Shown here: positions 51,184-60,483 of the stretch, piece by piece
Layout of the letters: every line of letters starts with the position of its first letter
Position numbering within the stretch: the first letter of the stretch is position 1
Assembly (NCBI GenBank): GCA_017472285.1
Contig: JAFUQQ010000016.1
Location: forward strand, 1 to 60,878
Reading direction: 5' to 3'
From: Clostridia bacterium
GTDB taxonomy: Bacteria > Bacillota > Clostridia > Oscillospirales > CAG-272
Length of the DNA: 60,878 bases
Made by a program: the position numbers and the translations under genes
Notes under the pieces: generated by a model
Databases searched by the model: none
The model's input: only the letters and a program-made list of their open reading frames with translations
What the model was told of the DNA's origin: nothing

Positions 51184-52608
51184 ATGGCGAAAACTATTCA
51201 GGAGATTATGGATCTCATCAAGGAAAAAGGCATTAAGATGTTGGATTTCAAGATGGTCGATATCAACGGCGGTTACAGACACGTTACCATTCTTGCCGAA
51301 AATTTTTCGGAAGAAACCATGAAGAACGGTATCGGTTTTGATGCTTCCAATTATGGTTATGCTGTGGTGGAAAAGAGCGATATGGTCTTCATTCCCGATC
51401 CCGATACGGCGGTGATCGATCCTTTCTGTGAGATTCCGACGCTTTCTATGACGGGTAACGCGATGCTCATTGACAATCCTGAAAACCGTCCGCTTCCGCA
51501 ATATCCGCGTAATATCGTGCTTGCCGCGGAAAAATATATGAACGATCTCGGCATTGCCGATACGATGCTCATTTTGCCTGAATTTGAATTTTATCTTTTC
51601 GATCAGGTCGGTTGGGAAGTCAGCGGCAGACACATCGGTGTGACGATGGATGCGAAACAATCGTATTGGAATAGCGGCACGGAAGGTAAGGGTGTCGTCG
51701 TTCCGAAGCAGAAGAATTATCACATCGCAAAACCGTTTGACGTGGCGTATGAATGCCGCAGCGAAATGTGTCTTCTGATGAAGGAAATGGGCATTGAGAT
51801 CAATTATCATCATCCCGAGGTTGCCGCTTCGGGACAGTTTGAGATCGAACCCCAGCTCGGCAAGATGTCCACGATGGCAGATGCGACGATGATGATTAAA
51901 TATATTATTCATAATACCGCGCTTAAGCATGGGCTGACAGCGACTTTTATGCCAAAACCCATCTATGGTGAAGCGGGCAGCGGTATGCACGTTCACATTC
52001 AACTTTTCAAGGATGGCGAGCCTGTTTTCTCCGATGACAACGGTTACGCGCATCTCAGCGAAACGGCGCATTATTTTATGGGTGGCTTGCTGAAGCATAT
52101 TGCATCTCTTTGCGCGCTGACGAATCCCAGCACGAACTCCTTCAAACGTCTGGTTCCCGGTTTTGAAGCGCCCGTTACGGTTGGTTATGCAACGTCCAAT
52201 CGTTCTGCGGTTATCCGTATTCCTGCGTACGCAAAATCGCCCGATAAGCGCCGTTTTGAGCTTCGCAATCCCGATGCGACTTGTAATCCTTACTTCTGTT
52301 ATGCGGCGATTCTGATGGCAGGTCTTGACGGTATCAAAAATAAGATCGATCCGCACGCAAACGGATGGGGTCCTTACGATATGAATCTTTATCACCTCAG
52401 CGATGAGGAAAAAGCAAAGCTTCATCATTTGCCCACGTCGCTTCCCGAAGCTTTGGATGCTCTCGAAGCCGATCATGATTATCTCACCGCGGGCGGTGTT
52501 TTCCCTGAAGAACTTCTCAAAAACTTTATCAAGGCAAAACGCGAGGAATGTGCGGAGCTTTCCAAGATTCCGCATCCCGCTGAATTTGAAAAATATTATA
52601 ATCTTTAA
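51184..52608 (+). CDS. glnA: Glutamine synthetase, type I
   Basis: Forms glutamine from glutamate, ammonia and ATP. 474 residues. LPEFEFYLFD (about 126-135) and ASGQFEIEPQLG give metal-binding Glu residues, GSGMHVHIQL (about 264-273) the ATP/glutamate site, NRSAVIRIPAY the substrate Arg. Length and motifs fit GS-I rather than GlnN. Start at 51184 follows AAGGAGAATTTTT. It is monocistronic. Confidence 0.95.
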   Translation: MAKTIQEIMDLIKEKGIKMLDFKMVDINGGYRHVTILAENFSEETMKNGIGFDASNYGYAVVEKSDMVFIPDPDTAVIDPFCEIPTLSMTGNAMLIDNPENRPLPQYPRNIVLAAEKYMNDLGIADTMLILPEFEFYLFDQVGWEVSGRHIGVTMDAKQSYWNSGTEGKGVVVPKQKNYHIAKPFDVAYECRSEMCLLMKEMGIEINYHHPEVAASGQFEIEPQLGKMSTMADATMMIKYIIHNTALKHGLTATFMPKPIYGEAGSGMHVHIQLFKDGEPVFSDDNGYAHLSETAHYFMGGLLKHIASLCALTNPSTNSFKRLVPGFEAPVTVGYATSNRSAVIRIPAYAKSPDKRRFELRNPDATCNPYFCYAAILMAGLDGIKNKIDPHANGWGPYDMNLYHLSDEEKAKLHHLPTSLPEALDALEADHDYLTAGGVFPEELLKNFIKAKREECAELSKIPHPAEFEKYYNL

Positions 52609-52610
52609 GT

Positions 52611-52738
52611 GGGCAGTGCCCACACCCCAATTCTCGCCTTTTTGAAGTTTTTCCGCATCCGACCACAGCAAAACGGCGAGGTCGATTCCCCGCAATTTCT
52701 TGTGCAATAAAAAAGAGGGCAGTGCCCACACCCCAATT
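52611..52738. repeat. GGGCRGTGCCC dispersed repeat, copies 2 and 3
   Basis: Full copy at 52611-52700 (GGGCAGTGCCCACACCCCAA, TTCTCGCCTTTTTGAAG, AAAACGGCGAGGTCGATTCC, CCGCAATTTC) and the first 23 bp again at 52716-52738. Matches 32610-32700. Confidence 0.65.
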
Positions 52739-52765
52739 TGTGGAGAATAAAAATTTACACAAATA

Positions 52766-52865
52766 AGCCTTCTCCTTTGGAGAAGGTGCCGAGTTTACGA
52801 GTCGGATGAGGAGAGCATTTTTTTAGCTAAAATCAGATTTTGCTCCCCTCATCCGTCTTTTTGCT
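52766..52865. repeat. CCTTCTCC hairpin repeat
   Basis: GCCTTCTCC / GGAGAAGG around TTT, then CCGA / TCGG, then CTCATCCG at the far end pairing with CGGATGAG. The unit resembles the interior of the MITE at 5881-6141 and the palindrome at 53472. The rest of 52609-52983 carries no gene; the region 52866-52983 is the leader of the XRE gene. Confidence 0.5.
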
Positions 52866-52983
52866 CCGCAAAAATCCACTGTCTTGTTGCAACTCGGGTA
52901 CATTCCACTCAAATTCTCTTTTTAAGGGATGGAAAATCAGAGGCATATCTGGTATCATTTTGGCAAGAAAGGTGGTGAACACA

Positions 52984-53436
52984 ATGATGAATAATTACGA
53001 TATCGGCAATTTTATCGGAATGAAGCGGAGAGAAAAAAATCTGACACAGGAGCAGCTTGCAGAACAGTTGGGTGTATCCAATAAGACGGTTTCAAAATGG
53101 GAAACAGGAAAATGTCTGCCTGATTATGCAGTGATTGATTTGCTGTGTAAAGAATTAGACATTAGTATATCGGAACTGCTTGAAGGCAAAAAATCTGATT
53201 GCGTAAGCGTGATCGATAATGAACAATATCGGTTATTATTATATAAAACGCAACAGATGGAGAATAAGATGCATAAAATGGAAAAAGAAAAATCCGCAAG
53301 TGTTGCAACGGGAATTACATTTGGTAGCGCATTGGCAATGGTCATCAGTTATGTAAATTGGCATTCAGTCGGCTGGGCGATCCTTCACGGTATATTAAGT
53401 TGGGGATATGTGCTTTATTATATTATCAGATATTAA
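52984..53436 (+). CDS. XRE-family transcriptional regulator
   Basis: Product of 150 residues. Residues 8-60 form a Cro/C1-type helix-turn-helix (IGMKRREKNLTQEQLAEQLG, VSNKTVSKWETGKCLPD). A short linker and a hydrophobic C-terminus (ATGITFGSALAMVISYV, WAILHGILSWGYVLYYIIRY) give two membrane segments, so it is membrane-tethered. The ATG at 52984 follows AAAGGTGGTGAACACA; the longer frame lies in repeat DNA. Confidence 0.85.
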   Translation: MMNNYDIGNFIGMKRREKNLTQEQLAEQLGVSNKTVSKWETGKCLPDYAVIDLLCKELDISISELLEGKKSDCVSVIDNEQYRLLLYKTQQMENKMHKMEKEKSASVATGITFGSALAMVISYVNWHSVGWAILHGILSWGYVLYYIIRY

Positions 53437-53471
53437 AATCAGAAAGATAAAAAGTTTCAAGAATAAGCCTG

Positions 53472-53497
53472 AAGCCTTCTCCTGCAGGAGAAGGCTT
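53472..53497. terminator. Perfect palindromic terminator between convergent genes
   Basis: AAGCCTTCTCCTG and CAGGAGAAGGCTT form an uninterrupted 26-nt palindrome between the XRE gene and the esterase gene. Confidence 0.75.
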
Positions 53498-53508
53498 AAA
53501 AACTGATT

Positions 53509-54531
53509 TTAGTTCTTGCAGATCTTATCGAAAATAGGTTCAAGGGTTTTGCGGATTTCTTTTGTCATGTGATAAAAGCCGCAATCGTTTGGATGGATAT
53601 TATCAACGGTGCAGGCGAAGGGGTCGCTTTCGACATAGAAATTTTCTCCGCTGATGAGGTATACGTTTTTATCGCCGTTTCGGAGCGCATTTTCGTAAGT
53701 TGCACGGATGACGGCGAGGCGTTTTTCGCTGTCCTCACGTTTGATTTTATAATTGGGATTGGACATCATGATGATGGGCAGATCGGGATTTTTTTCGCGG
53801 ATGATCTTGAAGAATGGCTCATGGGTCTGTGCGAGATATTCGGCATCGGGTGCGTTATAGTCATAGTCCATAACGAAAATGCTCATCGGTACAGATGCGA
53901 TAAATTCCGCCATTTCGGGCTCGCCCTTAGCACTTCCTGAAAAACCGAAATTGATATAATCCATATTGAGCTGACGGGAAAGTGCGGCGTTATACGCATT
54001 ACCGACACGGCTCGCGCAACCGCCTTCTGTGATGGAGGAACCGTAAAAAATAACGGGTTTTTCGTTTCTGTATGGTGTGGGCGCTTCGATATCTGCGTCA
54101 TCATCGATGCCGATATAGACGTTATCGAGTATCTCGTTTTTCGGCATATAGATCGTGAAATCCTTCATTTCGCCGTCAAGTTCAAAGGTCTTTTCGGAAC
54201 GGTTGGGGTCTGAACCTCGCCAGCCTGTCGGAAATACACTTCCGAGATAATTGCCTTCCGTGCGGTCACCGATATAGATATCAAGTCCCGAGGATGCGAT
54301 CTGTGTTGCCGCATAGTCACGGATAAAGGTTTTGGAAATGAGCTTGACATAAAGATTTTTCGTATTGGTACGGAAACATACTCTGCCGCCCGTGCTTCTG
54401 CTTCCGAACTGGCGAAGCTGGGGCATTTTTTCCATCACTTCTTCGGGAAGGCGCATCATACTGCCGTTTTGATAAAAATTTATCAGTCCGAAGACGCGGA
54501 TGGGGCTGTCTTTACATTCAAAATTTTTCAT
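53509..54531 (-). CDS. SGNH/GDSL-type esterase with N-terminal beta domain
   Basis: Product of 340 residues. The N-terminal half (about 1-150) is a jelly-roll domain. The C-terminal half has the GDSL block IFYGSSITEGG (about 163-173) with nucleophile Ser, a Gly-x-SGSAKGEPEM block, a FVMDYDYN block and the catalytic Asp-His in DNIHPND (about 310-316). Such two-domain esterases deacetylate sugars. No signal peptide is seen. Start at 54531 follows AAGGAGTGCTATCC. Confidence 0.82.
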   Translation of the reverse strand: MKNFECKDSPIRVFGLINFYQNGSMMRLPEEVMEKMPQLRQFGSRSTGGRVCFRTNTKNLYVKLISKTFIRDYAATQIASSGLDIYIGDRTEGNYLGSVFPTGWRGSDPNRSEKTFELDGEMKDFTIYMPKNEILDNVYIGIDDDADIEAPTPYRNEKPVIFYGSSITEGGCASRVGNAYNAALSRQLNMDYINFGFSGSAKGEPEMAEFIASVPMSIFVMDYDYNAPDAEYLAQTHEPFFKIIREKNPDLPIIMMSNPNYKIKREDSEKRLAVIRATYENALRNGDKNVYLISGENFYVESDPFACTVDNIHPNDCGFYHMTKEIRKTLEPIFDKICKN

Positions 54532-54647
54532 GGATAGCACTCCTTACAAAAAAATTCTTTGCTTACAGTATAAAGGGATTTGAACGGAAAATCAATTGAA
54601 TTTATCAAATTTTTCGCTTTTTTACAAAAAATAGGATAGATGTTTGA

Positions 54648-54676
54648 TTGACAAAGAAAAAAACGGATGTTATCAT
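54648..54676 (+). promoter_or_regulatory. SigA promoter of the fucosidase gene
   Basis: TTGACA, 17-bp spacer, TATCAT, 33 bp before the start. Confidence 0.6.
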
Positions 54677-54708
54677 GAAAGCATAAAAATTGATTATGGA
54701 GGAAGCTT

Positions 54709-55980
54709 ATGAACGGTTATCAAAGACAAGTGGATTTTCTGGATTGGGAATTCGGTGTATTTTTTCATTTCGGTATTCGCTCTTTTTATCCTGGTCACAG
54801 GGATTGGGACGGTATTGAAATGCCTGCAGAGGGATTTAATCCCGCTTCACTTGATTGCGAACAATGGATTCGGATTTCCAAAGAGGCGGGTGCAACGTAT
54901 GCCATTATGACTTGCAAACATCACGACGGTTTTGCTCTTTGGCCTTCGGCGCAATCCCGTTATAGCGTGGCAAATACGCCTTGGAAAGATGGTAAAGGGG
55001 ATGTTGTGCGTGAATTTACGGATGCTTGCCGAAAATACGGGATGAAGATCGGTCTTTATTATTCGCCGGCGCAATGGGGCAGTCATGCGATTCCTTTTTC
55101 CAACGCAAAAGAATATGATGATTATTTCATTTCGCAAATTACGGAGCTTTTGTCGAACTATGGAAAGATTGATTATCTTTGGTTTGACGGTTGCGGTTCG
55201 GAAGGGCATGAATATGATAAAAAACGTATCGTTGCGGAAATGGAACGCTTACAGCCTGCGCTTCTGACCTTCTGCGATCCCGAGTGGGCACAAGGGATCC
55301 GTTGGGTCGGTAATGAGGATGGTTATGCTTCGCTCAATAATCCTCTCGTGGTTTCGGGGGTGGATTATTCCGAGCTTTCCAAGGAAGAACAGAAGCTCTC
55401 TCACGCGCTCTTTTTGCCGAGCGAATGTGATTGCAAGATCAGAGCGACTTGGTTTTATGATCTGAATGAAGATACGCTCAAGAGTGTGGATGAGCTTTTC
55501 GGTATGTATGAAATGTCTGTCGGTCGAGGTTCCAATTTCCTTTTGAATATCGGTCCCGATAACAGAGGTCTTTTGCCCGATGCGGATGCAAAACGACTTC
55601 TGGAGCTTGGAGAAAAAATCCGCGCTTCGTTCGGTACGCCGCTTGCATATACAGAACCTCAGAGAGATGGTGATATTTATACGATAGTACATACGGAGAA
55701 GGATGATCGCGATTGGCGTTTGCCCAAGGAAAGCAGGCTTTCCAACTGTCTGATGTTAAAAGAAGATCTGACGAACGGTCAATCGATCTGTTCTTTCAGA
55801 ATTTACGGTTATTTGCCGCATTATCAGCATAAAAAGGTCCTTCTTTTTGAGGGAAGGACGGTCGGTCATAAGGTTTATTGCCGTTTCGGTGCGATTCGTT
55901 GCTCCAAATTTGAGGTGGAAATTACCGATCATGACGGTGATTATGCTTTGACGGATATCAAGGCTTTCTATATCCGTTAA
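54709..55980 (+). CDS. Alpha-L-fucosidase, glycoside hydrolase family 29
   Basis: Intracellular exo-fucosidase (no signal peptide), 423 residues. The GH29 barrel begins FGVFFHFGIRSFYPG (about 16-30); the CKHHDGFALWPS block (about 70-81) and the nucleophile Asp in IDYLWFDGCGSEG (about 157-169) are visible. NFLLNIGPDNRGLLPD (about 279-294) closes the domain. The C-terminus holds a small beta domain. Consistent with use of host-mucin or milk fucose. Confidence 0.92.
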   Translation: MNGYQRQVDFLDWEFGVFFHFGIRSFYPGHRDWDGIEMPAEGFNPASLDCEQWIRISKEAGATYAIMTCKHHDGFALWPSAQSRYSVANTPWKDGKGDVVREFTDACRKYGMKIGLYYSPAQWGSHAIPFSNAKEYDDYFISQITELLSNYGKIDYLWFDGCGSEGHEYDKKRIVAEMERLQPALLTFCDPEWAQGIRWVGNEDGYASLNNPLVVSGVDYSELSKEEQKLSHALFLPSECDCKIRATWFYDLNEDTLKSVDELFGMYEMSVGRGSNFLLNIGPDNRGLLPDADAKRLLELGEKIRASFGTPLAYTEPQRDGDIYTIVHTEKDDRDWRLPKESRLSNCLMLKEDLTNGQSICSFRIYGYLPHYQHKKVLLFEGRTVGHKVYCRFGAIRCSKFEVEITDHDGDYALTDIKAFYIR

Positions 55981-55993
55981 AAAAGGGGGTATT

Positions 55994-56350
55994 ATGTTAA
56001 ATCAATTATTCAAAAGTATCATCGACAGCGACCGTGCGCCGATCGTGGTCTGCGATATGGATTCCGTCGTTGTTTATATGAATCCTGCATCGATCGCAAG
56101 ATATCACGTTGACCTGACGGGGAAGAACATTCAGTTATGTCATAATGCCGAATCTAACGCAAAGATCGAAAAGGTGCTTTCATGGTTTGCGAAAAGCAAA
56201 GAGAATAACGTCGTTTATACATCGCGCAACAATAAGGAAAATAAGGACGTTTATATGGTTGCGCTTCGCGATGCGGACGGCAAGTTGATCGGCTATTATG
56301 AAAAACATGAGTACCGTAACAGAGAAACAAGGGGGCTTTACGAAATGTAG
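55994..56350 (+). CDS. Stand-alone PAS-domain protein
   Basis: Product of 118 residues, a single PAS fold: IVVCDMDSVVVYMNPASI (about 17-34) and a glycine/charged C-terminal strand YMVALRDADGKLIGYYEKHE. PAS_4-type domains of this length sense ligands or bind fatty acids. It has no output domain. Fourteen bp after the fucosidase gene, so it is probably co-transcribed. Confidence 0.75.
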   Translation: MLNQLFKSIIDSDRAPIVVCDMDSVVVYMNPASIARYHVDLTGKNIQLCHNAESNAKIEKVLSWFAKSKENNVVYTSRNNKENKDVYMVALRDADGKLIGYYEKHEYRNRETRGLYEM

Positions 56351-56380
56351 AAAAACGCAAGGATTTTTCCTTGCGTTTTA
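56351..56380. terminator. Bidirectional terminator
   Basis: AAAACGCAAGG and CCTTGCGTTTT pair around ATTTTT, between convergent genes. Confidence 0.85.
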
Positions 56381-56391
56381 AGCTGTTTATA

Positions 56392-57054
56392 TTAGAATCC
56401 TTGAATTTCTCGGCGCAGCTTCATGGCGAGGACGGGATTGCGCGTTGTGATATTGGCAACACCCATGCGAAGAAAAAGACGGAGAAAATATTCTTTATCC
56501 ACCGTCCATGCGGAAAAAGCAAGACCGTTTTCGATGAGTTCACGGTTATTTTCTTCTGTAATCATACAGTAAGCGACGTTAAGGAATGGGCTTCCGTCTT
56601 TCTTGTTGTCAGCGATACCGTCCGGAATTTCCATGCCGGGCCACATACTGCGCCACATATCTGCACCGAATGAAAGCGCGAGCGCACGGTCATTGTTGCA
56701 AGCCCCCGTGAAGATGATGCGGTTTTCCAAAGGAAATTCCTTTGCGAGCGACATGACGGGTTCAATGAGTCCTTCCGTTTTAACGTCGATATTCATATGC
56801 AGATTTTCTTCGGGGGCGATCATTTCAAAACATTCGCGGAGCGTGATGCAAGTGCTCGGGTCTTCGGGTTCATCATGGGATAAAAGAAGCACGCCGTCAA
56901 TCATACGCACGTCAAATTCAATCATTTCAGACCCCGATGCGATGGCTGCAAGAATGTGTTCTCGGCTGTTTGGCGACGTTTTTTCACAGCCCGAATGTGC
57001 GGTGATGACCGTTTTTCCTTGTTTCCAGACTTCAGATGGTGCAAATCGTTTCAT
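56392..57054 (-). CDS. Glycerophosphodiester phosphodiesterase-family protein
   Basis: Product of 220 residues, GDPD type. ITAHSGCEKTSPNSREHILA (about 17-36) holds the first His and NS; EFDVRMIDGVLLLSHDEP (about 45-62) holds Glu, Asp and the second His. NIDVKTEG supplies a third acid, and FSAWTVDK the typical C-terminal Trp-Thr-Val. The usual HRG is HSG here. It is likely cytoplasmic and frees glycerol-3-phosphate. Confidence 0.85.
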   Translation of the reverse strand: MKRFAPSEVWKQGKTVITAHSGCEKTSPNSREHILAAIASGSEMIEFDVRMIDGVLLLSHDEPEDPSTCITLRECFEMIAPEENLHMNIDVKTEGLIEPVMSLAKEFPLENRIIFTGACNNDRALALSFGADMWRSMWPGMEIPDGIADNKKDGSPFLNVAYCMITEENNRELIENGLAFSAWTVDKEYFLRLFLRMGVANITTRNPVLAMKLRREIQGF

Positions 57055-57072
57055 ATTCAGATATCTCCTTTA

Positions 57073-57855
57073 TCATTCTTCGTCCTCGATCACGAGGCAA
57101 TTGATCGTTCCCGAATAGGCGGTGCAAGCATCAATGGCAATGATACCATCGGCAAAATAAGGCGAAACATCTGCATCCGGACCGAACGGTGCGCTTTTTC
57201 CTTCATATACAGCATGACCGAAAGAAGAATGCCAATGTCCGCAGACGATTGTTTTGCCTTCCTCAATGATGCCCGCATGGGCAGCTTCCATACCGTTTGT
57301 CCAGCGCGCTTCATTCCATGCTTCAGGGGAGGCATTTCTCCAGGCTTCCATTGGAATATATTGTTGATAATCCGAAAAAACGCGGACCGTCCTGCAAGGG
57401 ATCCAGCCGTGAACGAAGATGTAATTCTTTGTTTCAAAATAATCGATCATGGAGGGAATGATTCTTGTCAGATAAGGGGTATTTTTCATTTGTTTGATTA
57501 CGGGATCGGGAATGGAATCAAACCAACGGGTATCTTTACGGATCAATTGTTTTGCGGTGTCAACGGTGCCGTTGCTTCGGTGATACGAATACAGAACGGG
57601 TTTGCCGTATTCCATATCTTCCAGCATTTTCAGCATCAGATCTTCATGATTGCCGCGTATCAGAATGACTTCATCTTTTCGCATCAATTCAAGAATAAAA
57701 TCCTGTAGTTCACGAGCTTCTTCTCCGCGGTCGAAAAGATCGCCGCAGATGATGAGTTTATGCGGTTCGGTATCGGTGAAAAATCCTTTTTCCGTCAGCG
57801 TTTGTTTTAAGATCGAACAGAATCCGTGTGTGTCCGATACGACGTAATATTTCAT
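57073..57855 (-). CDS. Metallophosphatase (symmetrical Ap4A hydrolase / PPP-type)
   Basis: Product of 260 residues. Phosphoesterase motifs: VSDTHGF (about 6-12), CGDLFDRGEE (about 37-46), RGNHEDLML (about 68-76) and GHWHSSFG (about 210-217). These bind a di-metal centre. Relatives are Ser/Thr protein phosphatases and ApaH. It lies 18 bp before the GDPD gene and shares its promoter. Confidence 0.88.
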   Translation of the reverse strand: MKYYVVSDTHGFCSILKQTLTEKGFFTDTEPHKLIICGDLFDRGEEARELQDFILELMRKDEVILIRGNHEDLMLKMLEDMEYGKPVLYSYHRSNGTVDTAKQLIRKDTRWFDSIPDPVIKQMKNTPYLTRIIPSMIDYFETKNYIFVHGWIPCRTVRVFSDYQQYIPMEAWRNASPEAWNEARWTNGMEAAHAGIIEEGKTIVCGHWHSSFGHAVYEGKSAPFGPDADVSPYFADGIIAIDACTAYSGTINCLVIEDEE

Positions 57856-57891
57856 CTTTGATCATCTCCGTTTGCTGATATCCTTATTTTT

Positions 57892-57920
57892 ATTATACCG
57901 CAATATGTGGAATTTTGCAA
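57892..57920 (-). promoter_or_regulatory. Promoter of the phosphatase-GDPD pair
   Basis: Minus strand TTGCAA, 17-bp spacer, TATAAT, divergent from the promoter at 57932-57960. Confidence 0.7.
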
Positions 57921-57931
57921 GGGGGATATAC

Positions 57932-57960
57932 TTGATTTCATAGATCGGATATGGTAAAAT
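57932..57960 (+). promoter_or_regulatory. Promoter of the SDR-GNAT-glycosidase operon
   Basis: TTGATT, 17-bp spacer, TAAAAT, 41 bp before the start at 58002. Confidence 0.6.
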
Positions 57961-58001
57961 AAAGGTGTTTTATCGGAATCTCTTGAAAAGGGGTGGAGTT
58001 T

Positions 58002-58805
58002 ATGAAAGAAAACGCAAGGGCGGTATTGATTACGGGGGCATTCGGTGGTATGGGACGCGCTACGGCGGAATTTCTTAAAGAAAATGGATTTCTCGTATTT
58101 GCTCTGGACAAAACGGTTGGAAATGCGGATGAAAATATCATTCCGATCGAAGCGGATATCACTTCGGAAGAAAGTATCCGGGCGGCTTTGGAAACGGTAC
58201 GGAAATATACGGACAAATTATATGCCGTGATACACTTTTCGGGCATTTATATGCTCGATTCTCTGATCGAAATGGAAGATGAGGATTTTTGCCGTATCTT
58301 CAACGTCAATCTGCGCGGGGCGTTTCTGGTCAATCAAATATTTTTGCCGCTTTTGTCCGATGGAAGTCGTATCATCATCACGACGAGCGAGCTTGCACCG
58401 CTCGATCCGCTTCCGTTTACGGGGATTTATGCCGTGACAAAAAGTGCGCTTGATAAGTATGCATATTCGCTTCGGATGGAATTGCAATTGCTTGGAATTT
58501 CGGTTTCCGTACTTCGTGCGGGGGCGGTACAGACAAAAATGCTTGGGGTTTCCACGGATGCCCTTACCCGTTTTTGTGAAAAAACAAAGTTATATACCTG
58601 CAATGCGGAACGCTTCCGACAGATCGTTGAACATGTGGAAGCAAGATGTATTTCGACGGAAAAAATCGCGGAAAAAGTTGGACGGATATTGGTGCGGAAA
58701 CATCCCTCGTTTGTTTACAACGTCAATCGCAATCCTTTGTTGCTTCTTCTGAACGTATTGCCGAAACGGTTGCAGCTTTGGATCATCAAAATGATTTTGA
58801 AATAA
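58002..58805 (+). CDS. Short-chain dehydrogenase/reductase
   Basis: SDR of 267 residues. TGAFGGMGRA (about 11-20) is the cofactor loop, YTDKLYAVIHFSGIY holds the core strand, and YAVTKSALDKYAYSLR (about 146-161) supplies the catalytic Tyr and Lys. A basic C-terminus resembles short-chain enzymes on lipid or sterol substrates; the substrate is unknown. ATG at 58002 follows GGTGGAGTTT. Confidence 0.88.
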   Translation: MKENARAVLITGAFGGMGRATAEFLKENGFLVFALDKTVGNADENIIPIEADITSEESIRAALETVRKYTDKLYAVIHFSGIYMLDSLIEMEDEDFCRIFNVNLRGAFLVNQIFLPLLSDGSRIIITTSELAPLDPLPFTGIYAVTKSALDKYAYSLRMELQLLGISVSVLRAGAVQTKMLGVSTDALTRFCEKTKLYTCNAERFRQIVEHVEARCISTEKIAEKVGRILVRKHPSFVYNVNRNPLLLLLNVLPKRLQLWIIKMILK

Positions 58806-58818
58806 TGGAGAGATCGAT

Positions 58819-59307
58819 ATGGAATTTTTAAAAGCGACGGCGGCGGATATTGCGGCGGTGGTGACGATCTACGATGCCGTCAGAAACAGTGAATTTTGCG
58901 CGTGGAACGAATATTATCCGACGCAGGAACACGCGGTACAGGATATGGAAACGGGCTGTTTATATGTTCTCAAAGAGGATGGGGAAGTGATCACTTGTGC
59001 TTCTGTCGAACCCATCGCCGAAGATGACGACCTGCCGTTCTGGAAGATCAATGACGGTACACACAGGGAGATCTCACGTGTTGCCGTTGCGCCCGGACAT
59101 CAGGGGAAACGGCTTGCGGGGAAGATCGTCGGAATGCTTTTAGAGGAATTGAAACGAAACGGTGTTTCTTCCATCCATTTACTTGCCTCGAAGACCAATC
59201 CGCCCGCATTTCGTACCTATCGCGCGCTTGGTTTTGATTTTATCGGGGAATGTTATCGATATGGCACGGATTATTTCGTTTGTGAAAAAATATTGACGGA
59301 TCGATGA
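58819..59307 (+). CDS. GNAT-family N-acetyltransferase
   Basis: Product of 162 residues. ISRVAVAPGHQGKRLAGKIV (about 90-109) is the acetyl-CoA-binding motif A, followed by LLASKTNPPAFRTYRALGF. Substrate unknown. It lies 13 bp after the SDR gene. Confidence 0.88.
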   Translation: MEFLKATAADIAAVVTIYDAVRNSEFCAWNEYYPTQEHAVQDMETGCLYVLKEDGEVITCASVEPIAEDDDLPFWKINDGTHREISRVAVAPGHQGKRLAGKIVGMLLEELKRNGVSSIHLLASKTNPPAFRTYRALGFDFIGECYRYGTDYFVCEKILTDR

Positions 59308-59322
59308 AAAATGGAGGTATTT

Positions 59323-60483
59323 ATGGAAACGGAAGAAAAGGATATGATTTTTGAAACGTGGTTTGCGGAAAATGAATTTTCTTCGGAAAGAGATCGTGAT
59401 CTCGCAAAGCGGGCATATCATATGCTGATGGGGAATGTATATACGGAAGAACATTATTTATGGAGTCCTTTCCGTTGTCTTTCTCCCGGAAAGAAACATT
59501 TCTGCGGTATCTGGAATTGGGATTCGGCTTTTCATGCGGTCGGGCTTTCCCGTTGGGATACCGAGCTTGCAAAAGAAAGTATTCTTGGTTTTATACAATT
59601 TCAACGTGAGAATGGACTATTTCCCGATGTGATCTGTACGGATGGCAGAATCATTTCCGGTTTTTCCAAACCGCCTGTTTTAGCTTGGGCGACAACGCTT
59701 ATTTATGAACGGGACGGACAGAAAGATTTTCTTGCAAAGACGTATCCCGTTTTCGTGAAGAACGTGAAATATTGGGAAGAAAACCGTGCGGACCGCGGTC
59801 TTTATCATTACGATGCGGATGATAAAGATTCTGACGATTATCTGCTTCACGTAAAATATGAATCGGGTTGGGATAATTCAGTGCGTTGGGACAAAGGTAT
59901 CACGGAATATTATGCGATCGATCTCAATTGTTTTATGGTCATGTTTTATCGTGCGCTTGCCTTGATGGCTGACGTGCTCGGTCATTGCGAAGAAAAAAAG
60001 AGTTGGGAAGAAAAAGAATGTGCTTTGATCTCCCGTATCAATGAGGTCATGTGGGATGAAAAACACCGTTATTATGCCGATGCGAATCGCTTGACGGGTG
60101 AGGTTTCCGACGTTTTATCGCCTGCATCGTTCATGCCTCTTTATATCGGTATCGCGTCTGATGAACGCGCGGATGCGATGCGTATCATTGCCGAAGAACG
60201 CTTCAAAGGAAAAATGCCGACGGTCACGTTCGATCATCCTGCATATTCCAATGATTATTGGCGCGGTCCGACTTGGCTCAATGTTGCGTATTTTGCCGCG
60301 AAAGGTTTGAAAAATTACGACTTTTCCGTTGCCGATACGATCAGGGAATCGATACTGGATATGTGTTTTGCGGATAAGGACGGTATTTTTGAAAATTATG
60401 ACTCTGTCACGGGCAAGGGGCTTTATTGCAATCATTTCAGTTGGAGCTCTGTTTTTATTCTGGAATTTATTTTTAATTTTTAA
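59323..60483 (+). CDS. GH63/GH37-like (alpha/alpha)6 glycosidase
   Basis: Cytoplasmic glycosidase of 386 residues. GIWNWDSAFHAVGLSRWDTE (about 63-82) opens the barrel; YESGWDNSVRWD (about 184-195) carries the acid Asp; WRGPTWLNVAY (about 306-316) and ENYDSVTG (about 363-370) match the mannosylglycerate hydrolase and YgjK relatives, with the Glu as base. Substrate cannot be read; glucosyl or mannosyl glycerates, or trehalose, are possible. Start 59323 follows GGAGGTATTT. Confidence 0.82.
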   Translation: METEEKDMIFETWFAENEFSSERDRDLAKRAYHMLMGNVYTEEHYLWSPFRCLSPGKKHFCGIWNWDSAFHAVGLSRWDTELAKESILGFIQFQRENGLFPDVICTDGRIISGFSKPPVLAWATTLIYERDGQKDFLAKTYPVFVKNVKYWEENRADRGLYHYDADDKDSDDYLLHVKYESGWDNSVRWDKGITEYYAIDLNCFMVMFYRALALMADVLGHCEEKKSWEEKECALISRINEVMWDEKHRYYADANRLTGEVSDVLSPASFMPLYIGIASDERADAMRIIAEERFKGKMPTVTFDHPAYSNDYWRGPTWLNVAYFAAKGLKNYDFSVADTIRESILDMCFADKDGIFENYDSVTGKGLYCNHFSWSSVFILEFIFNF

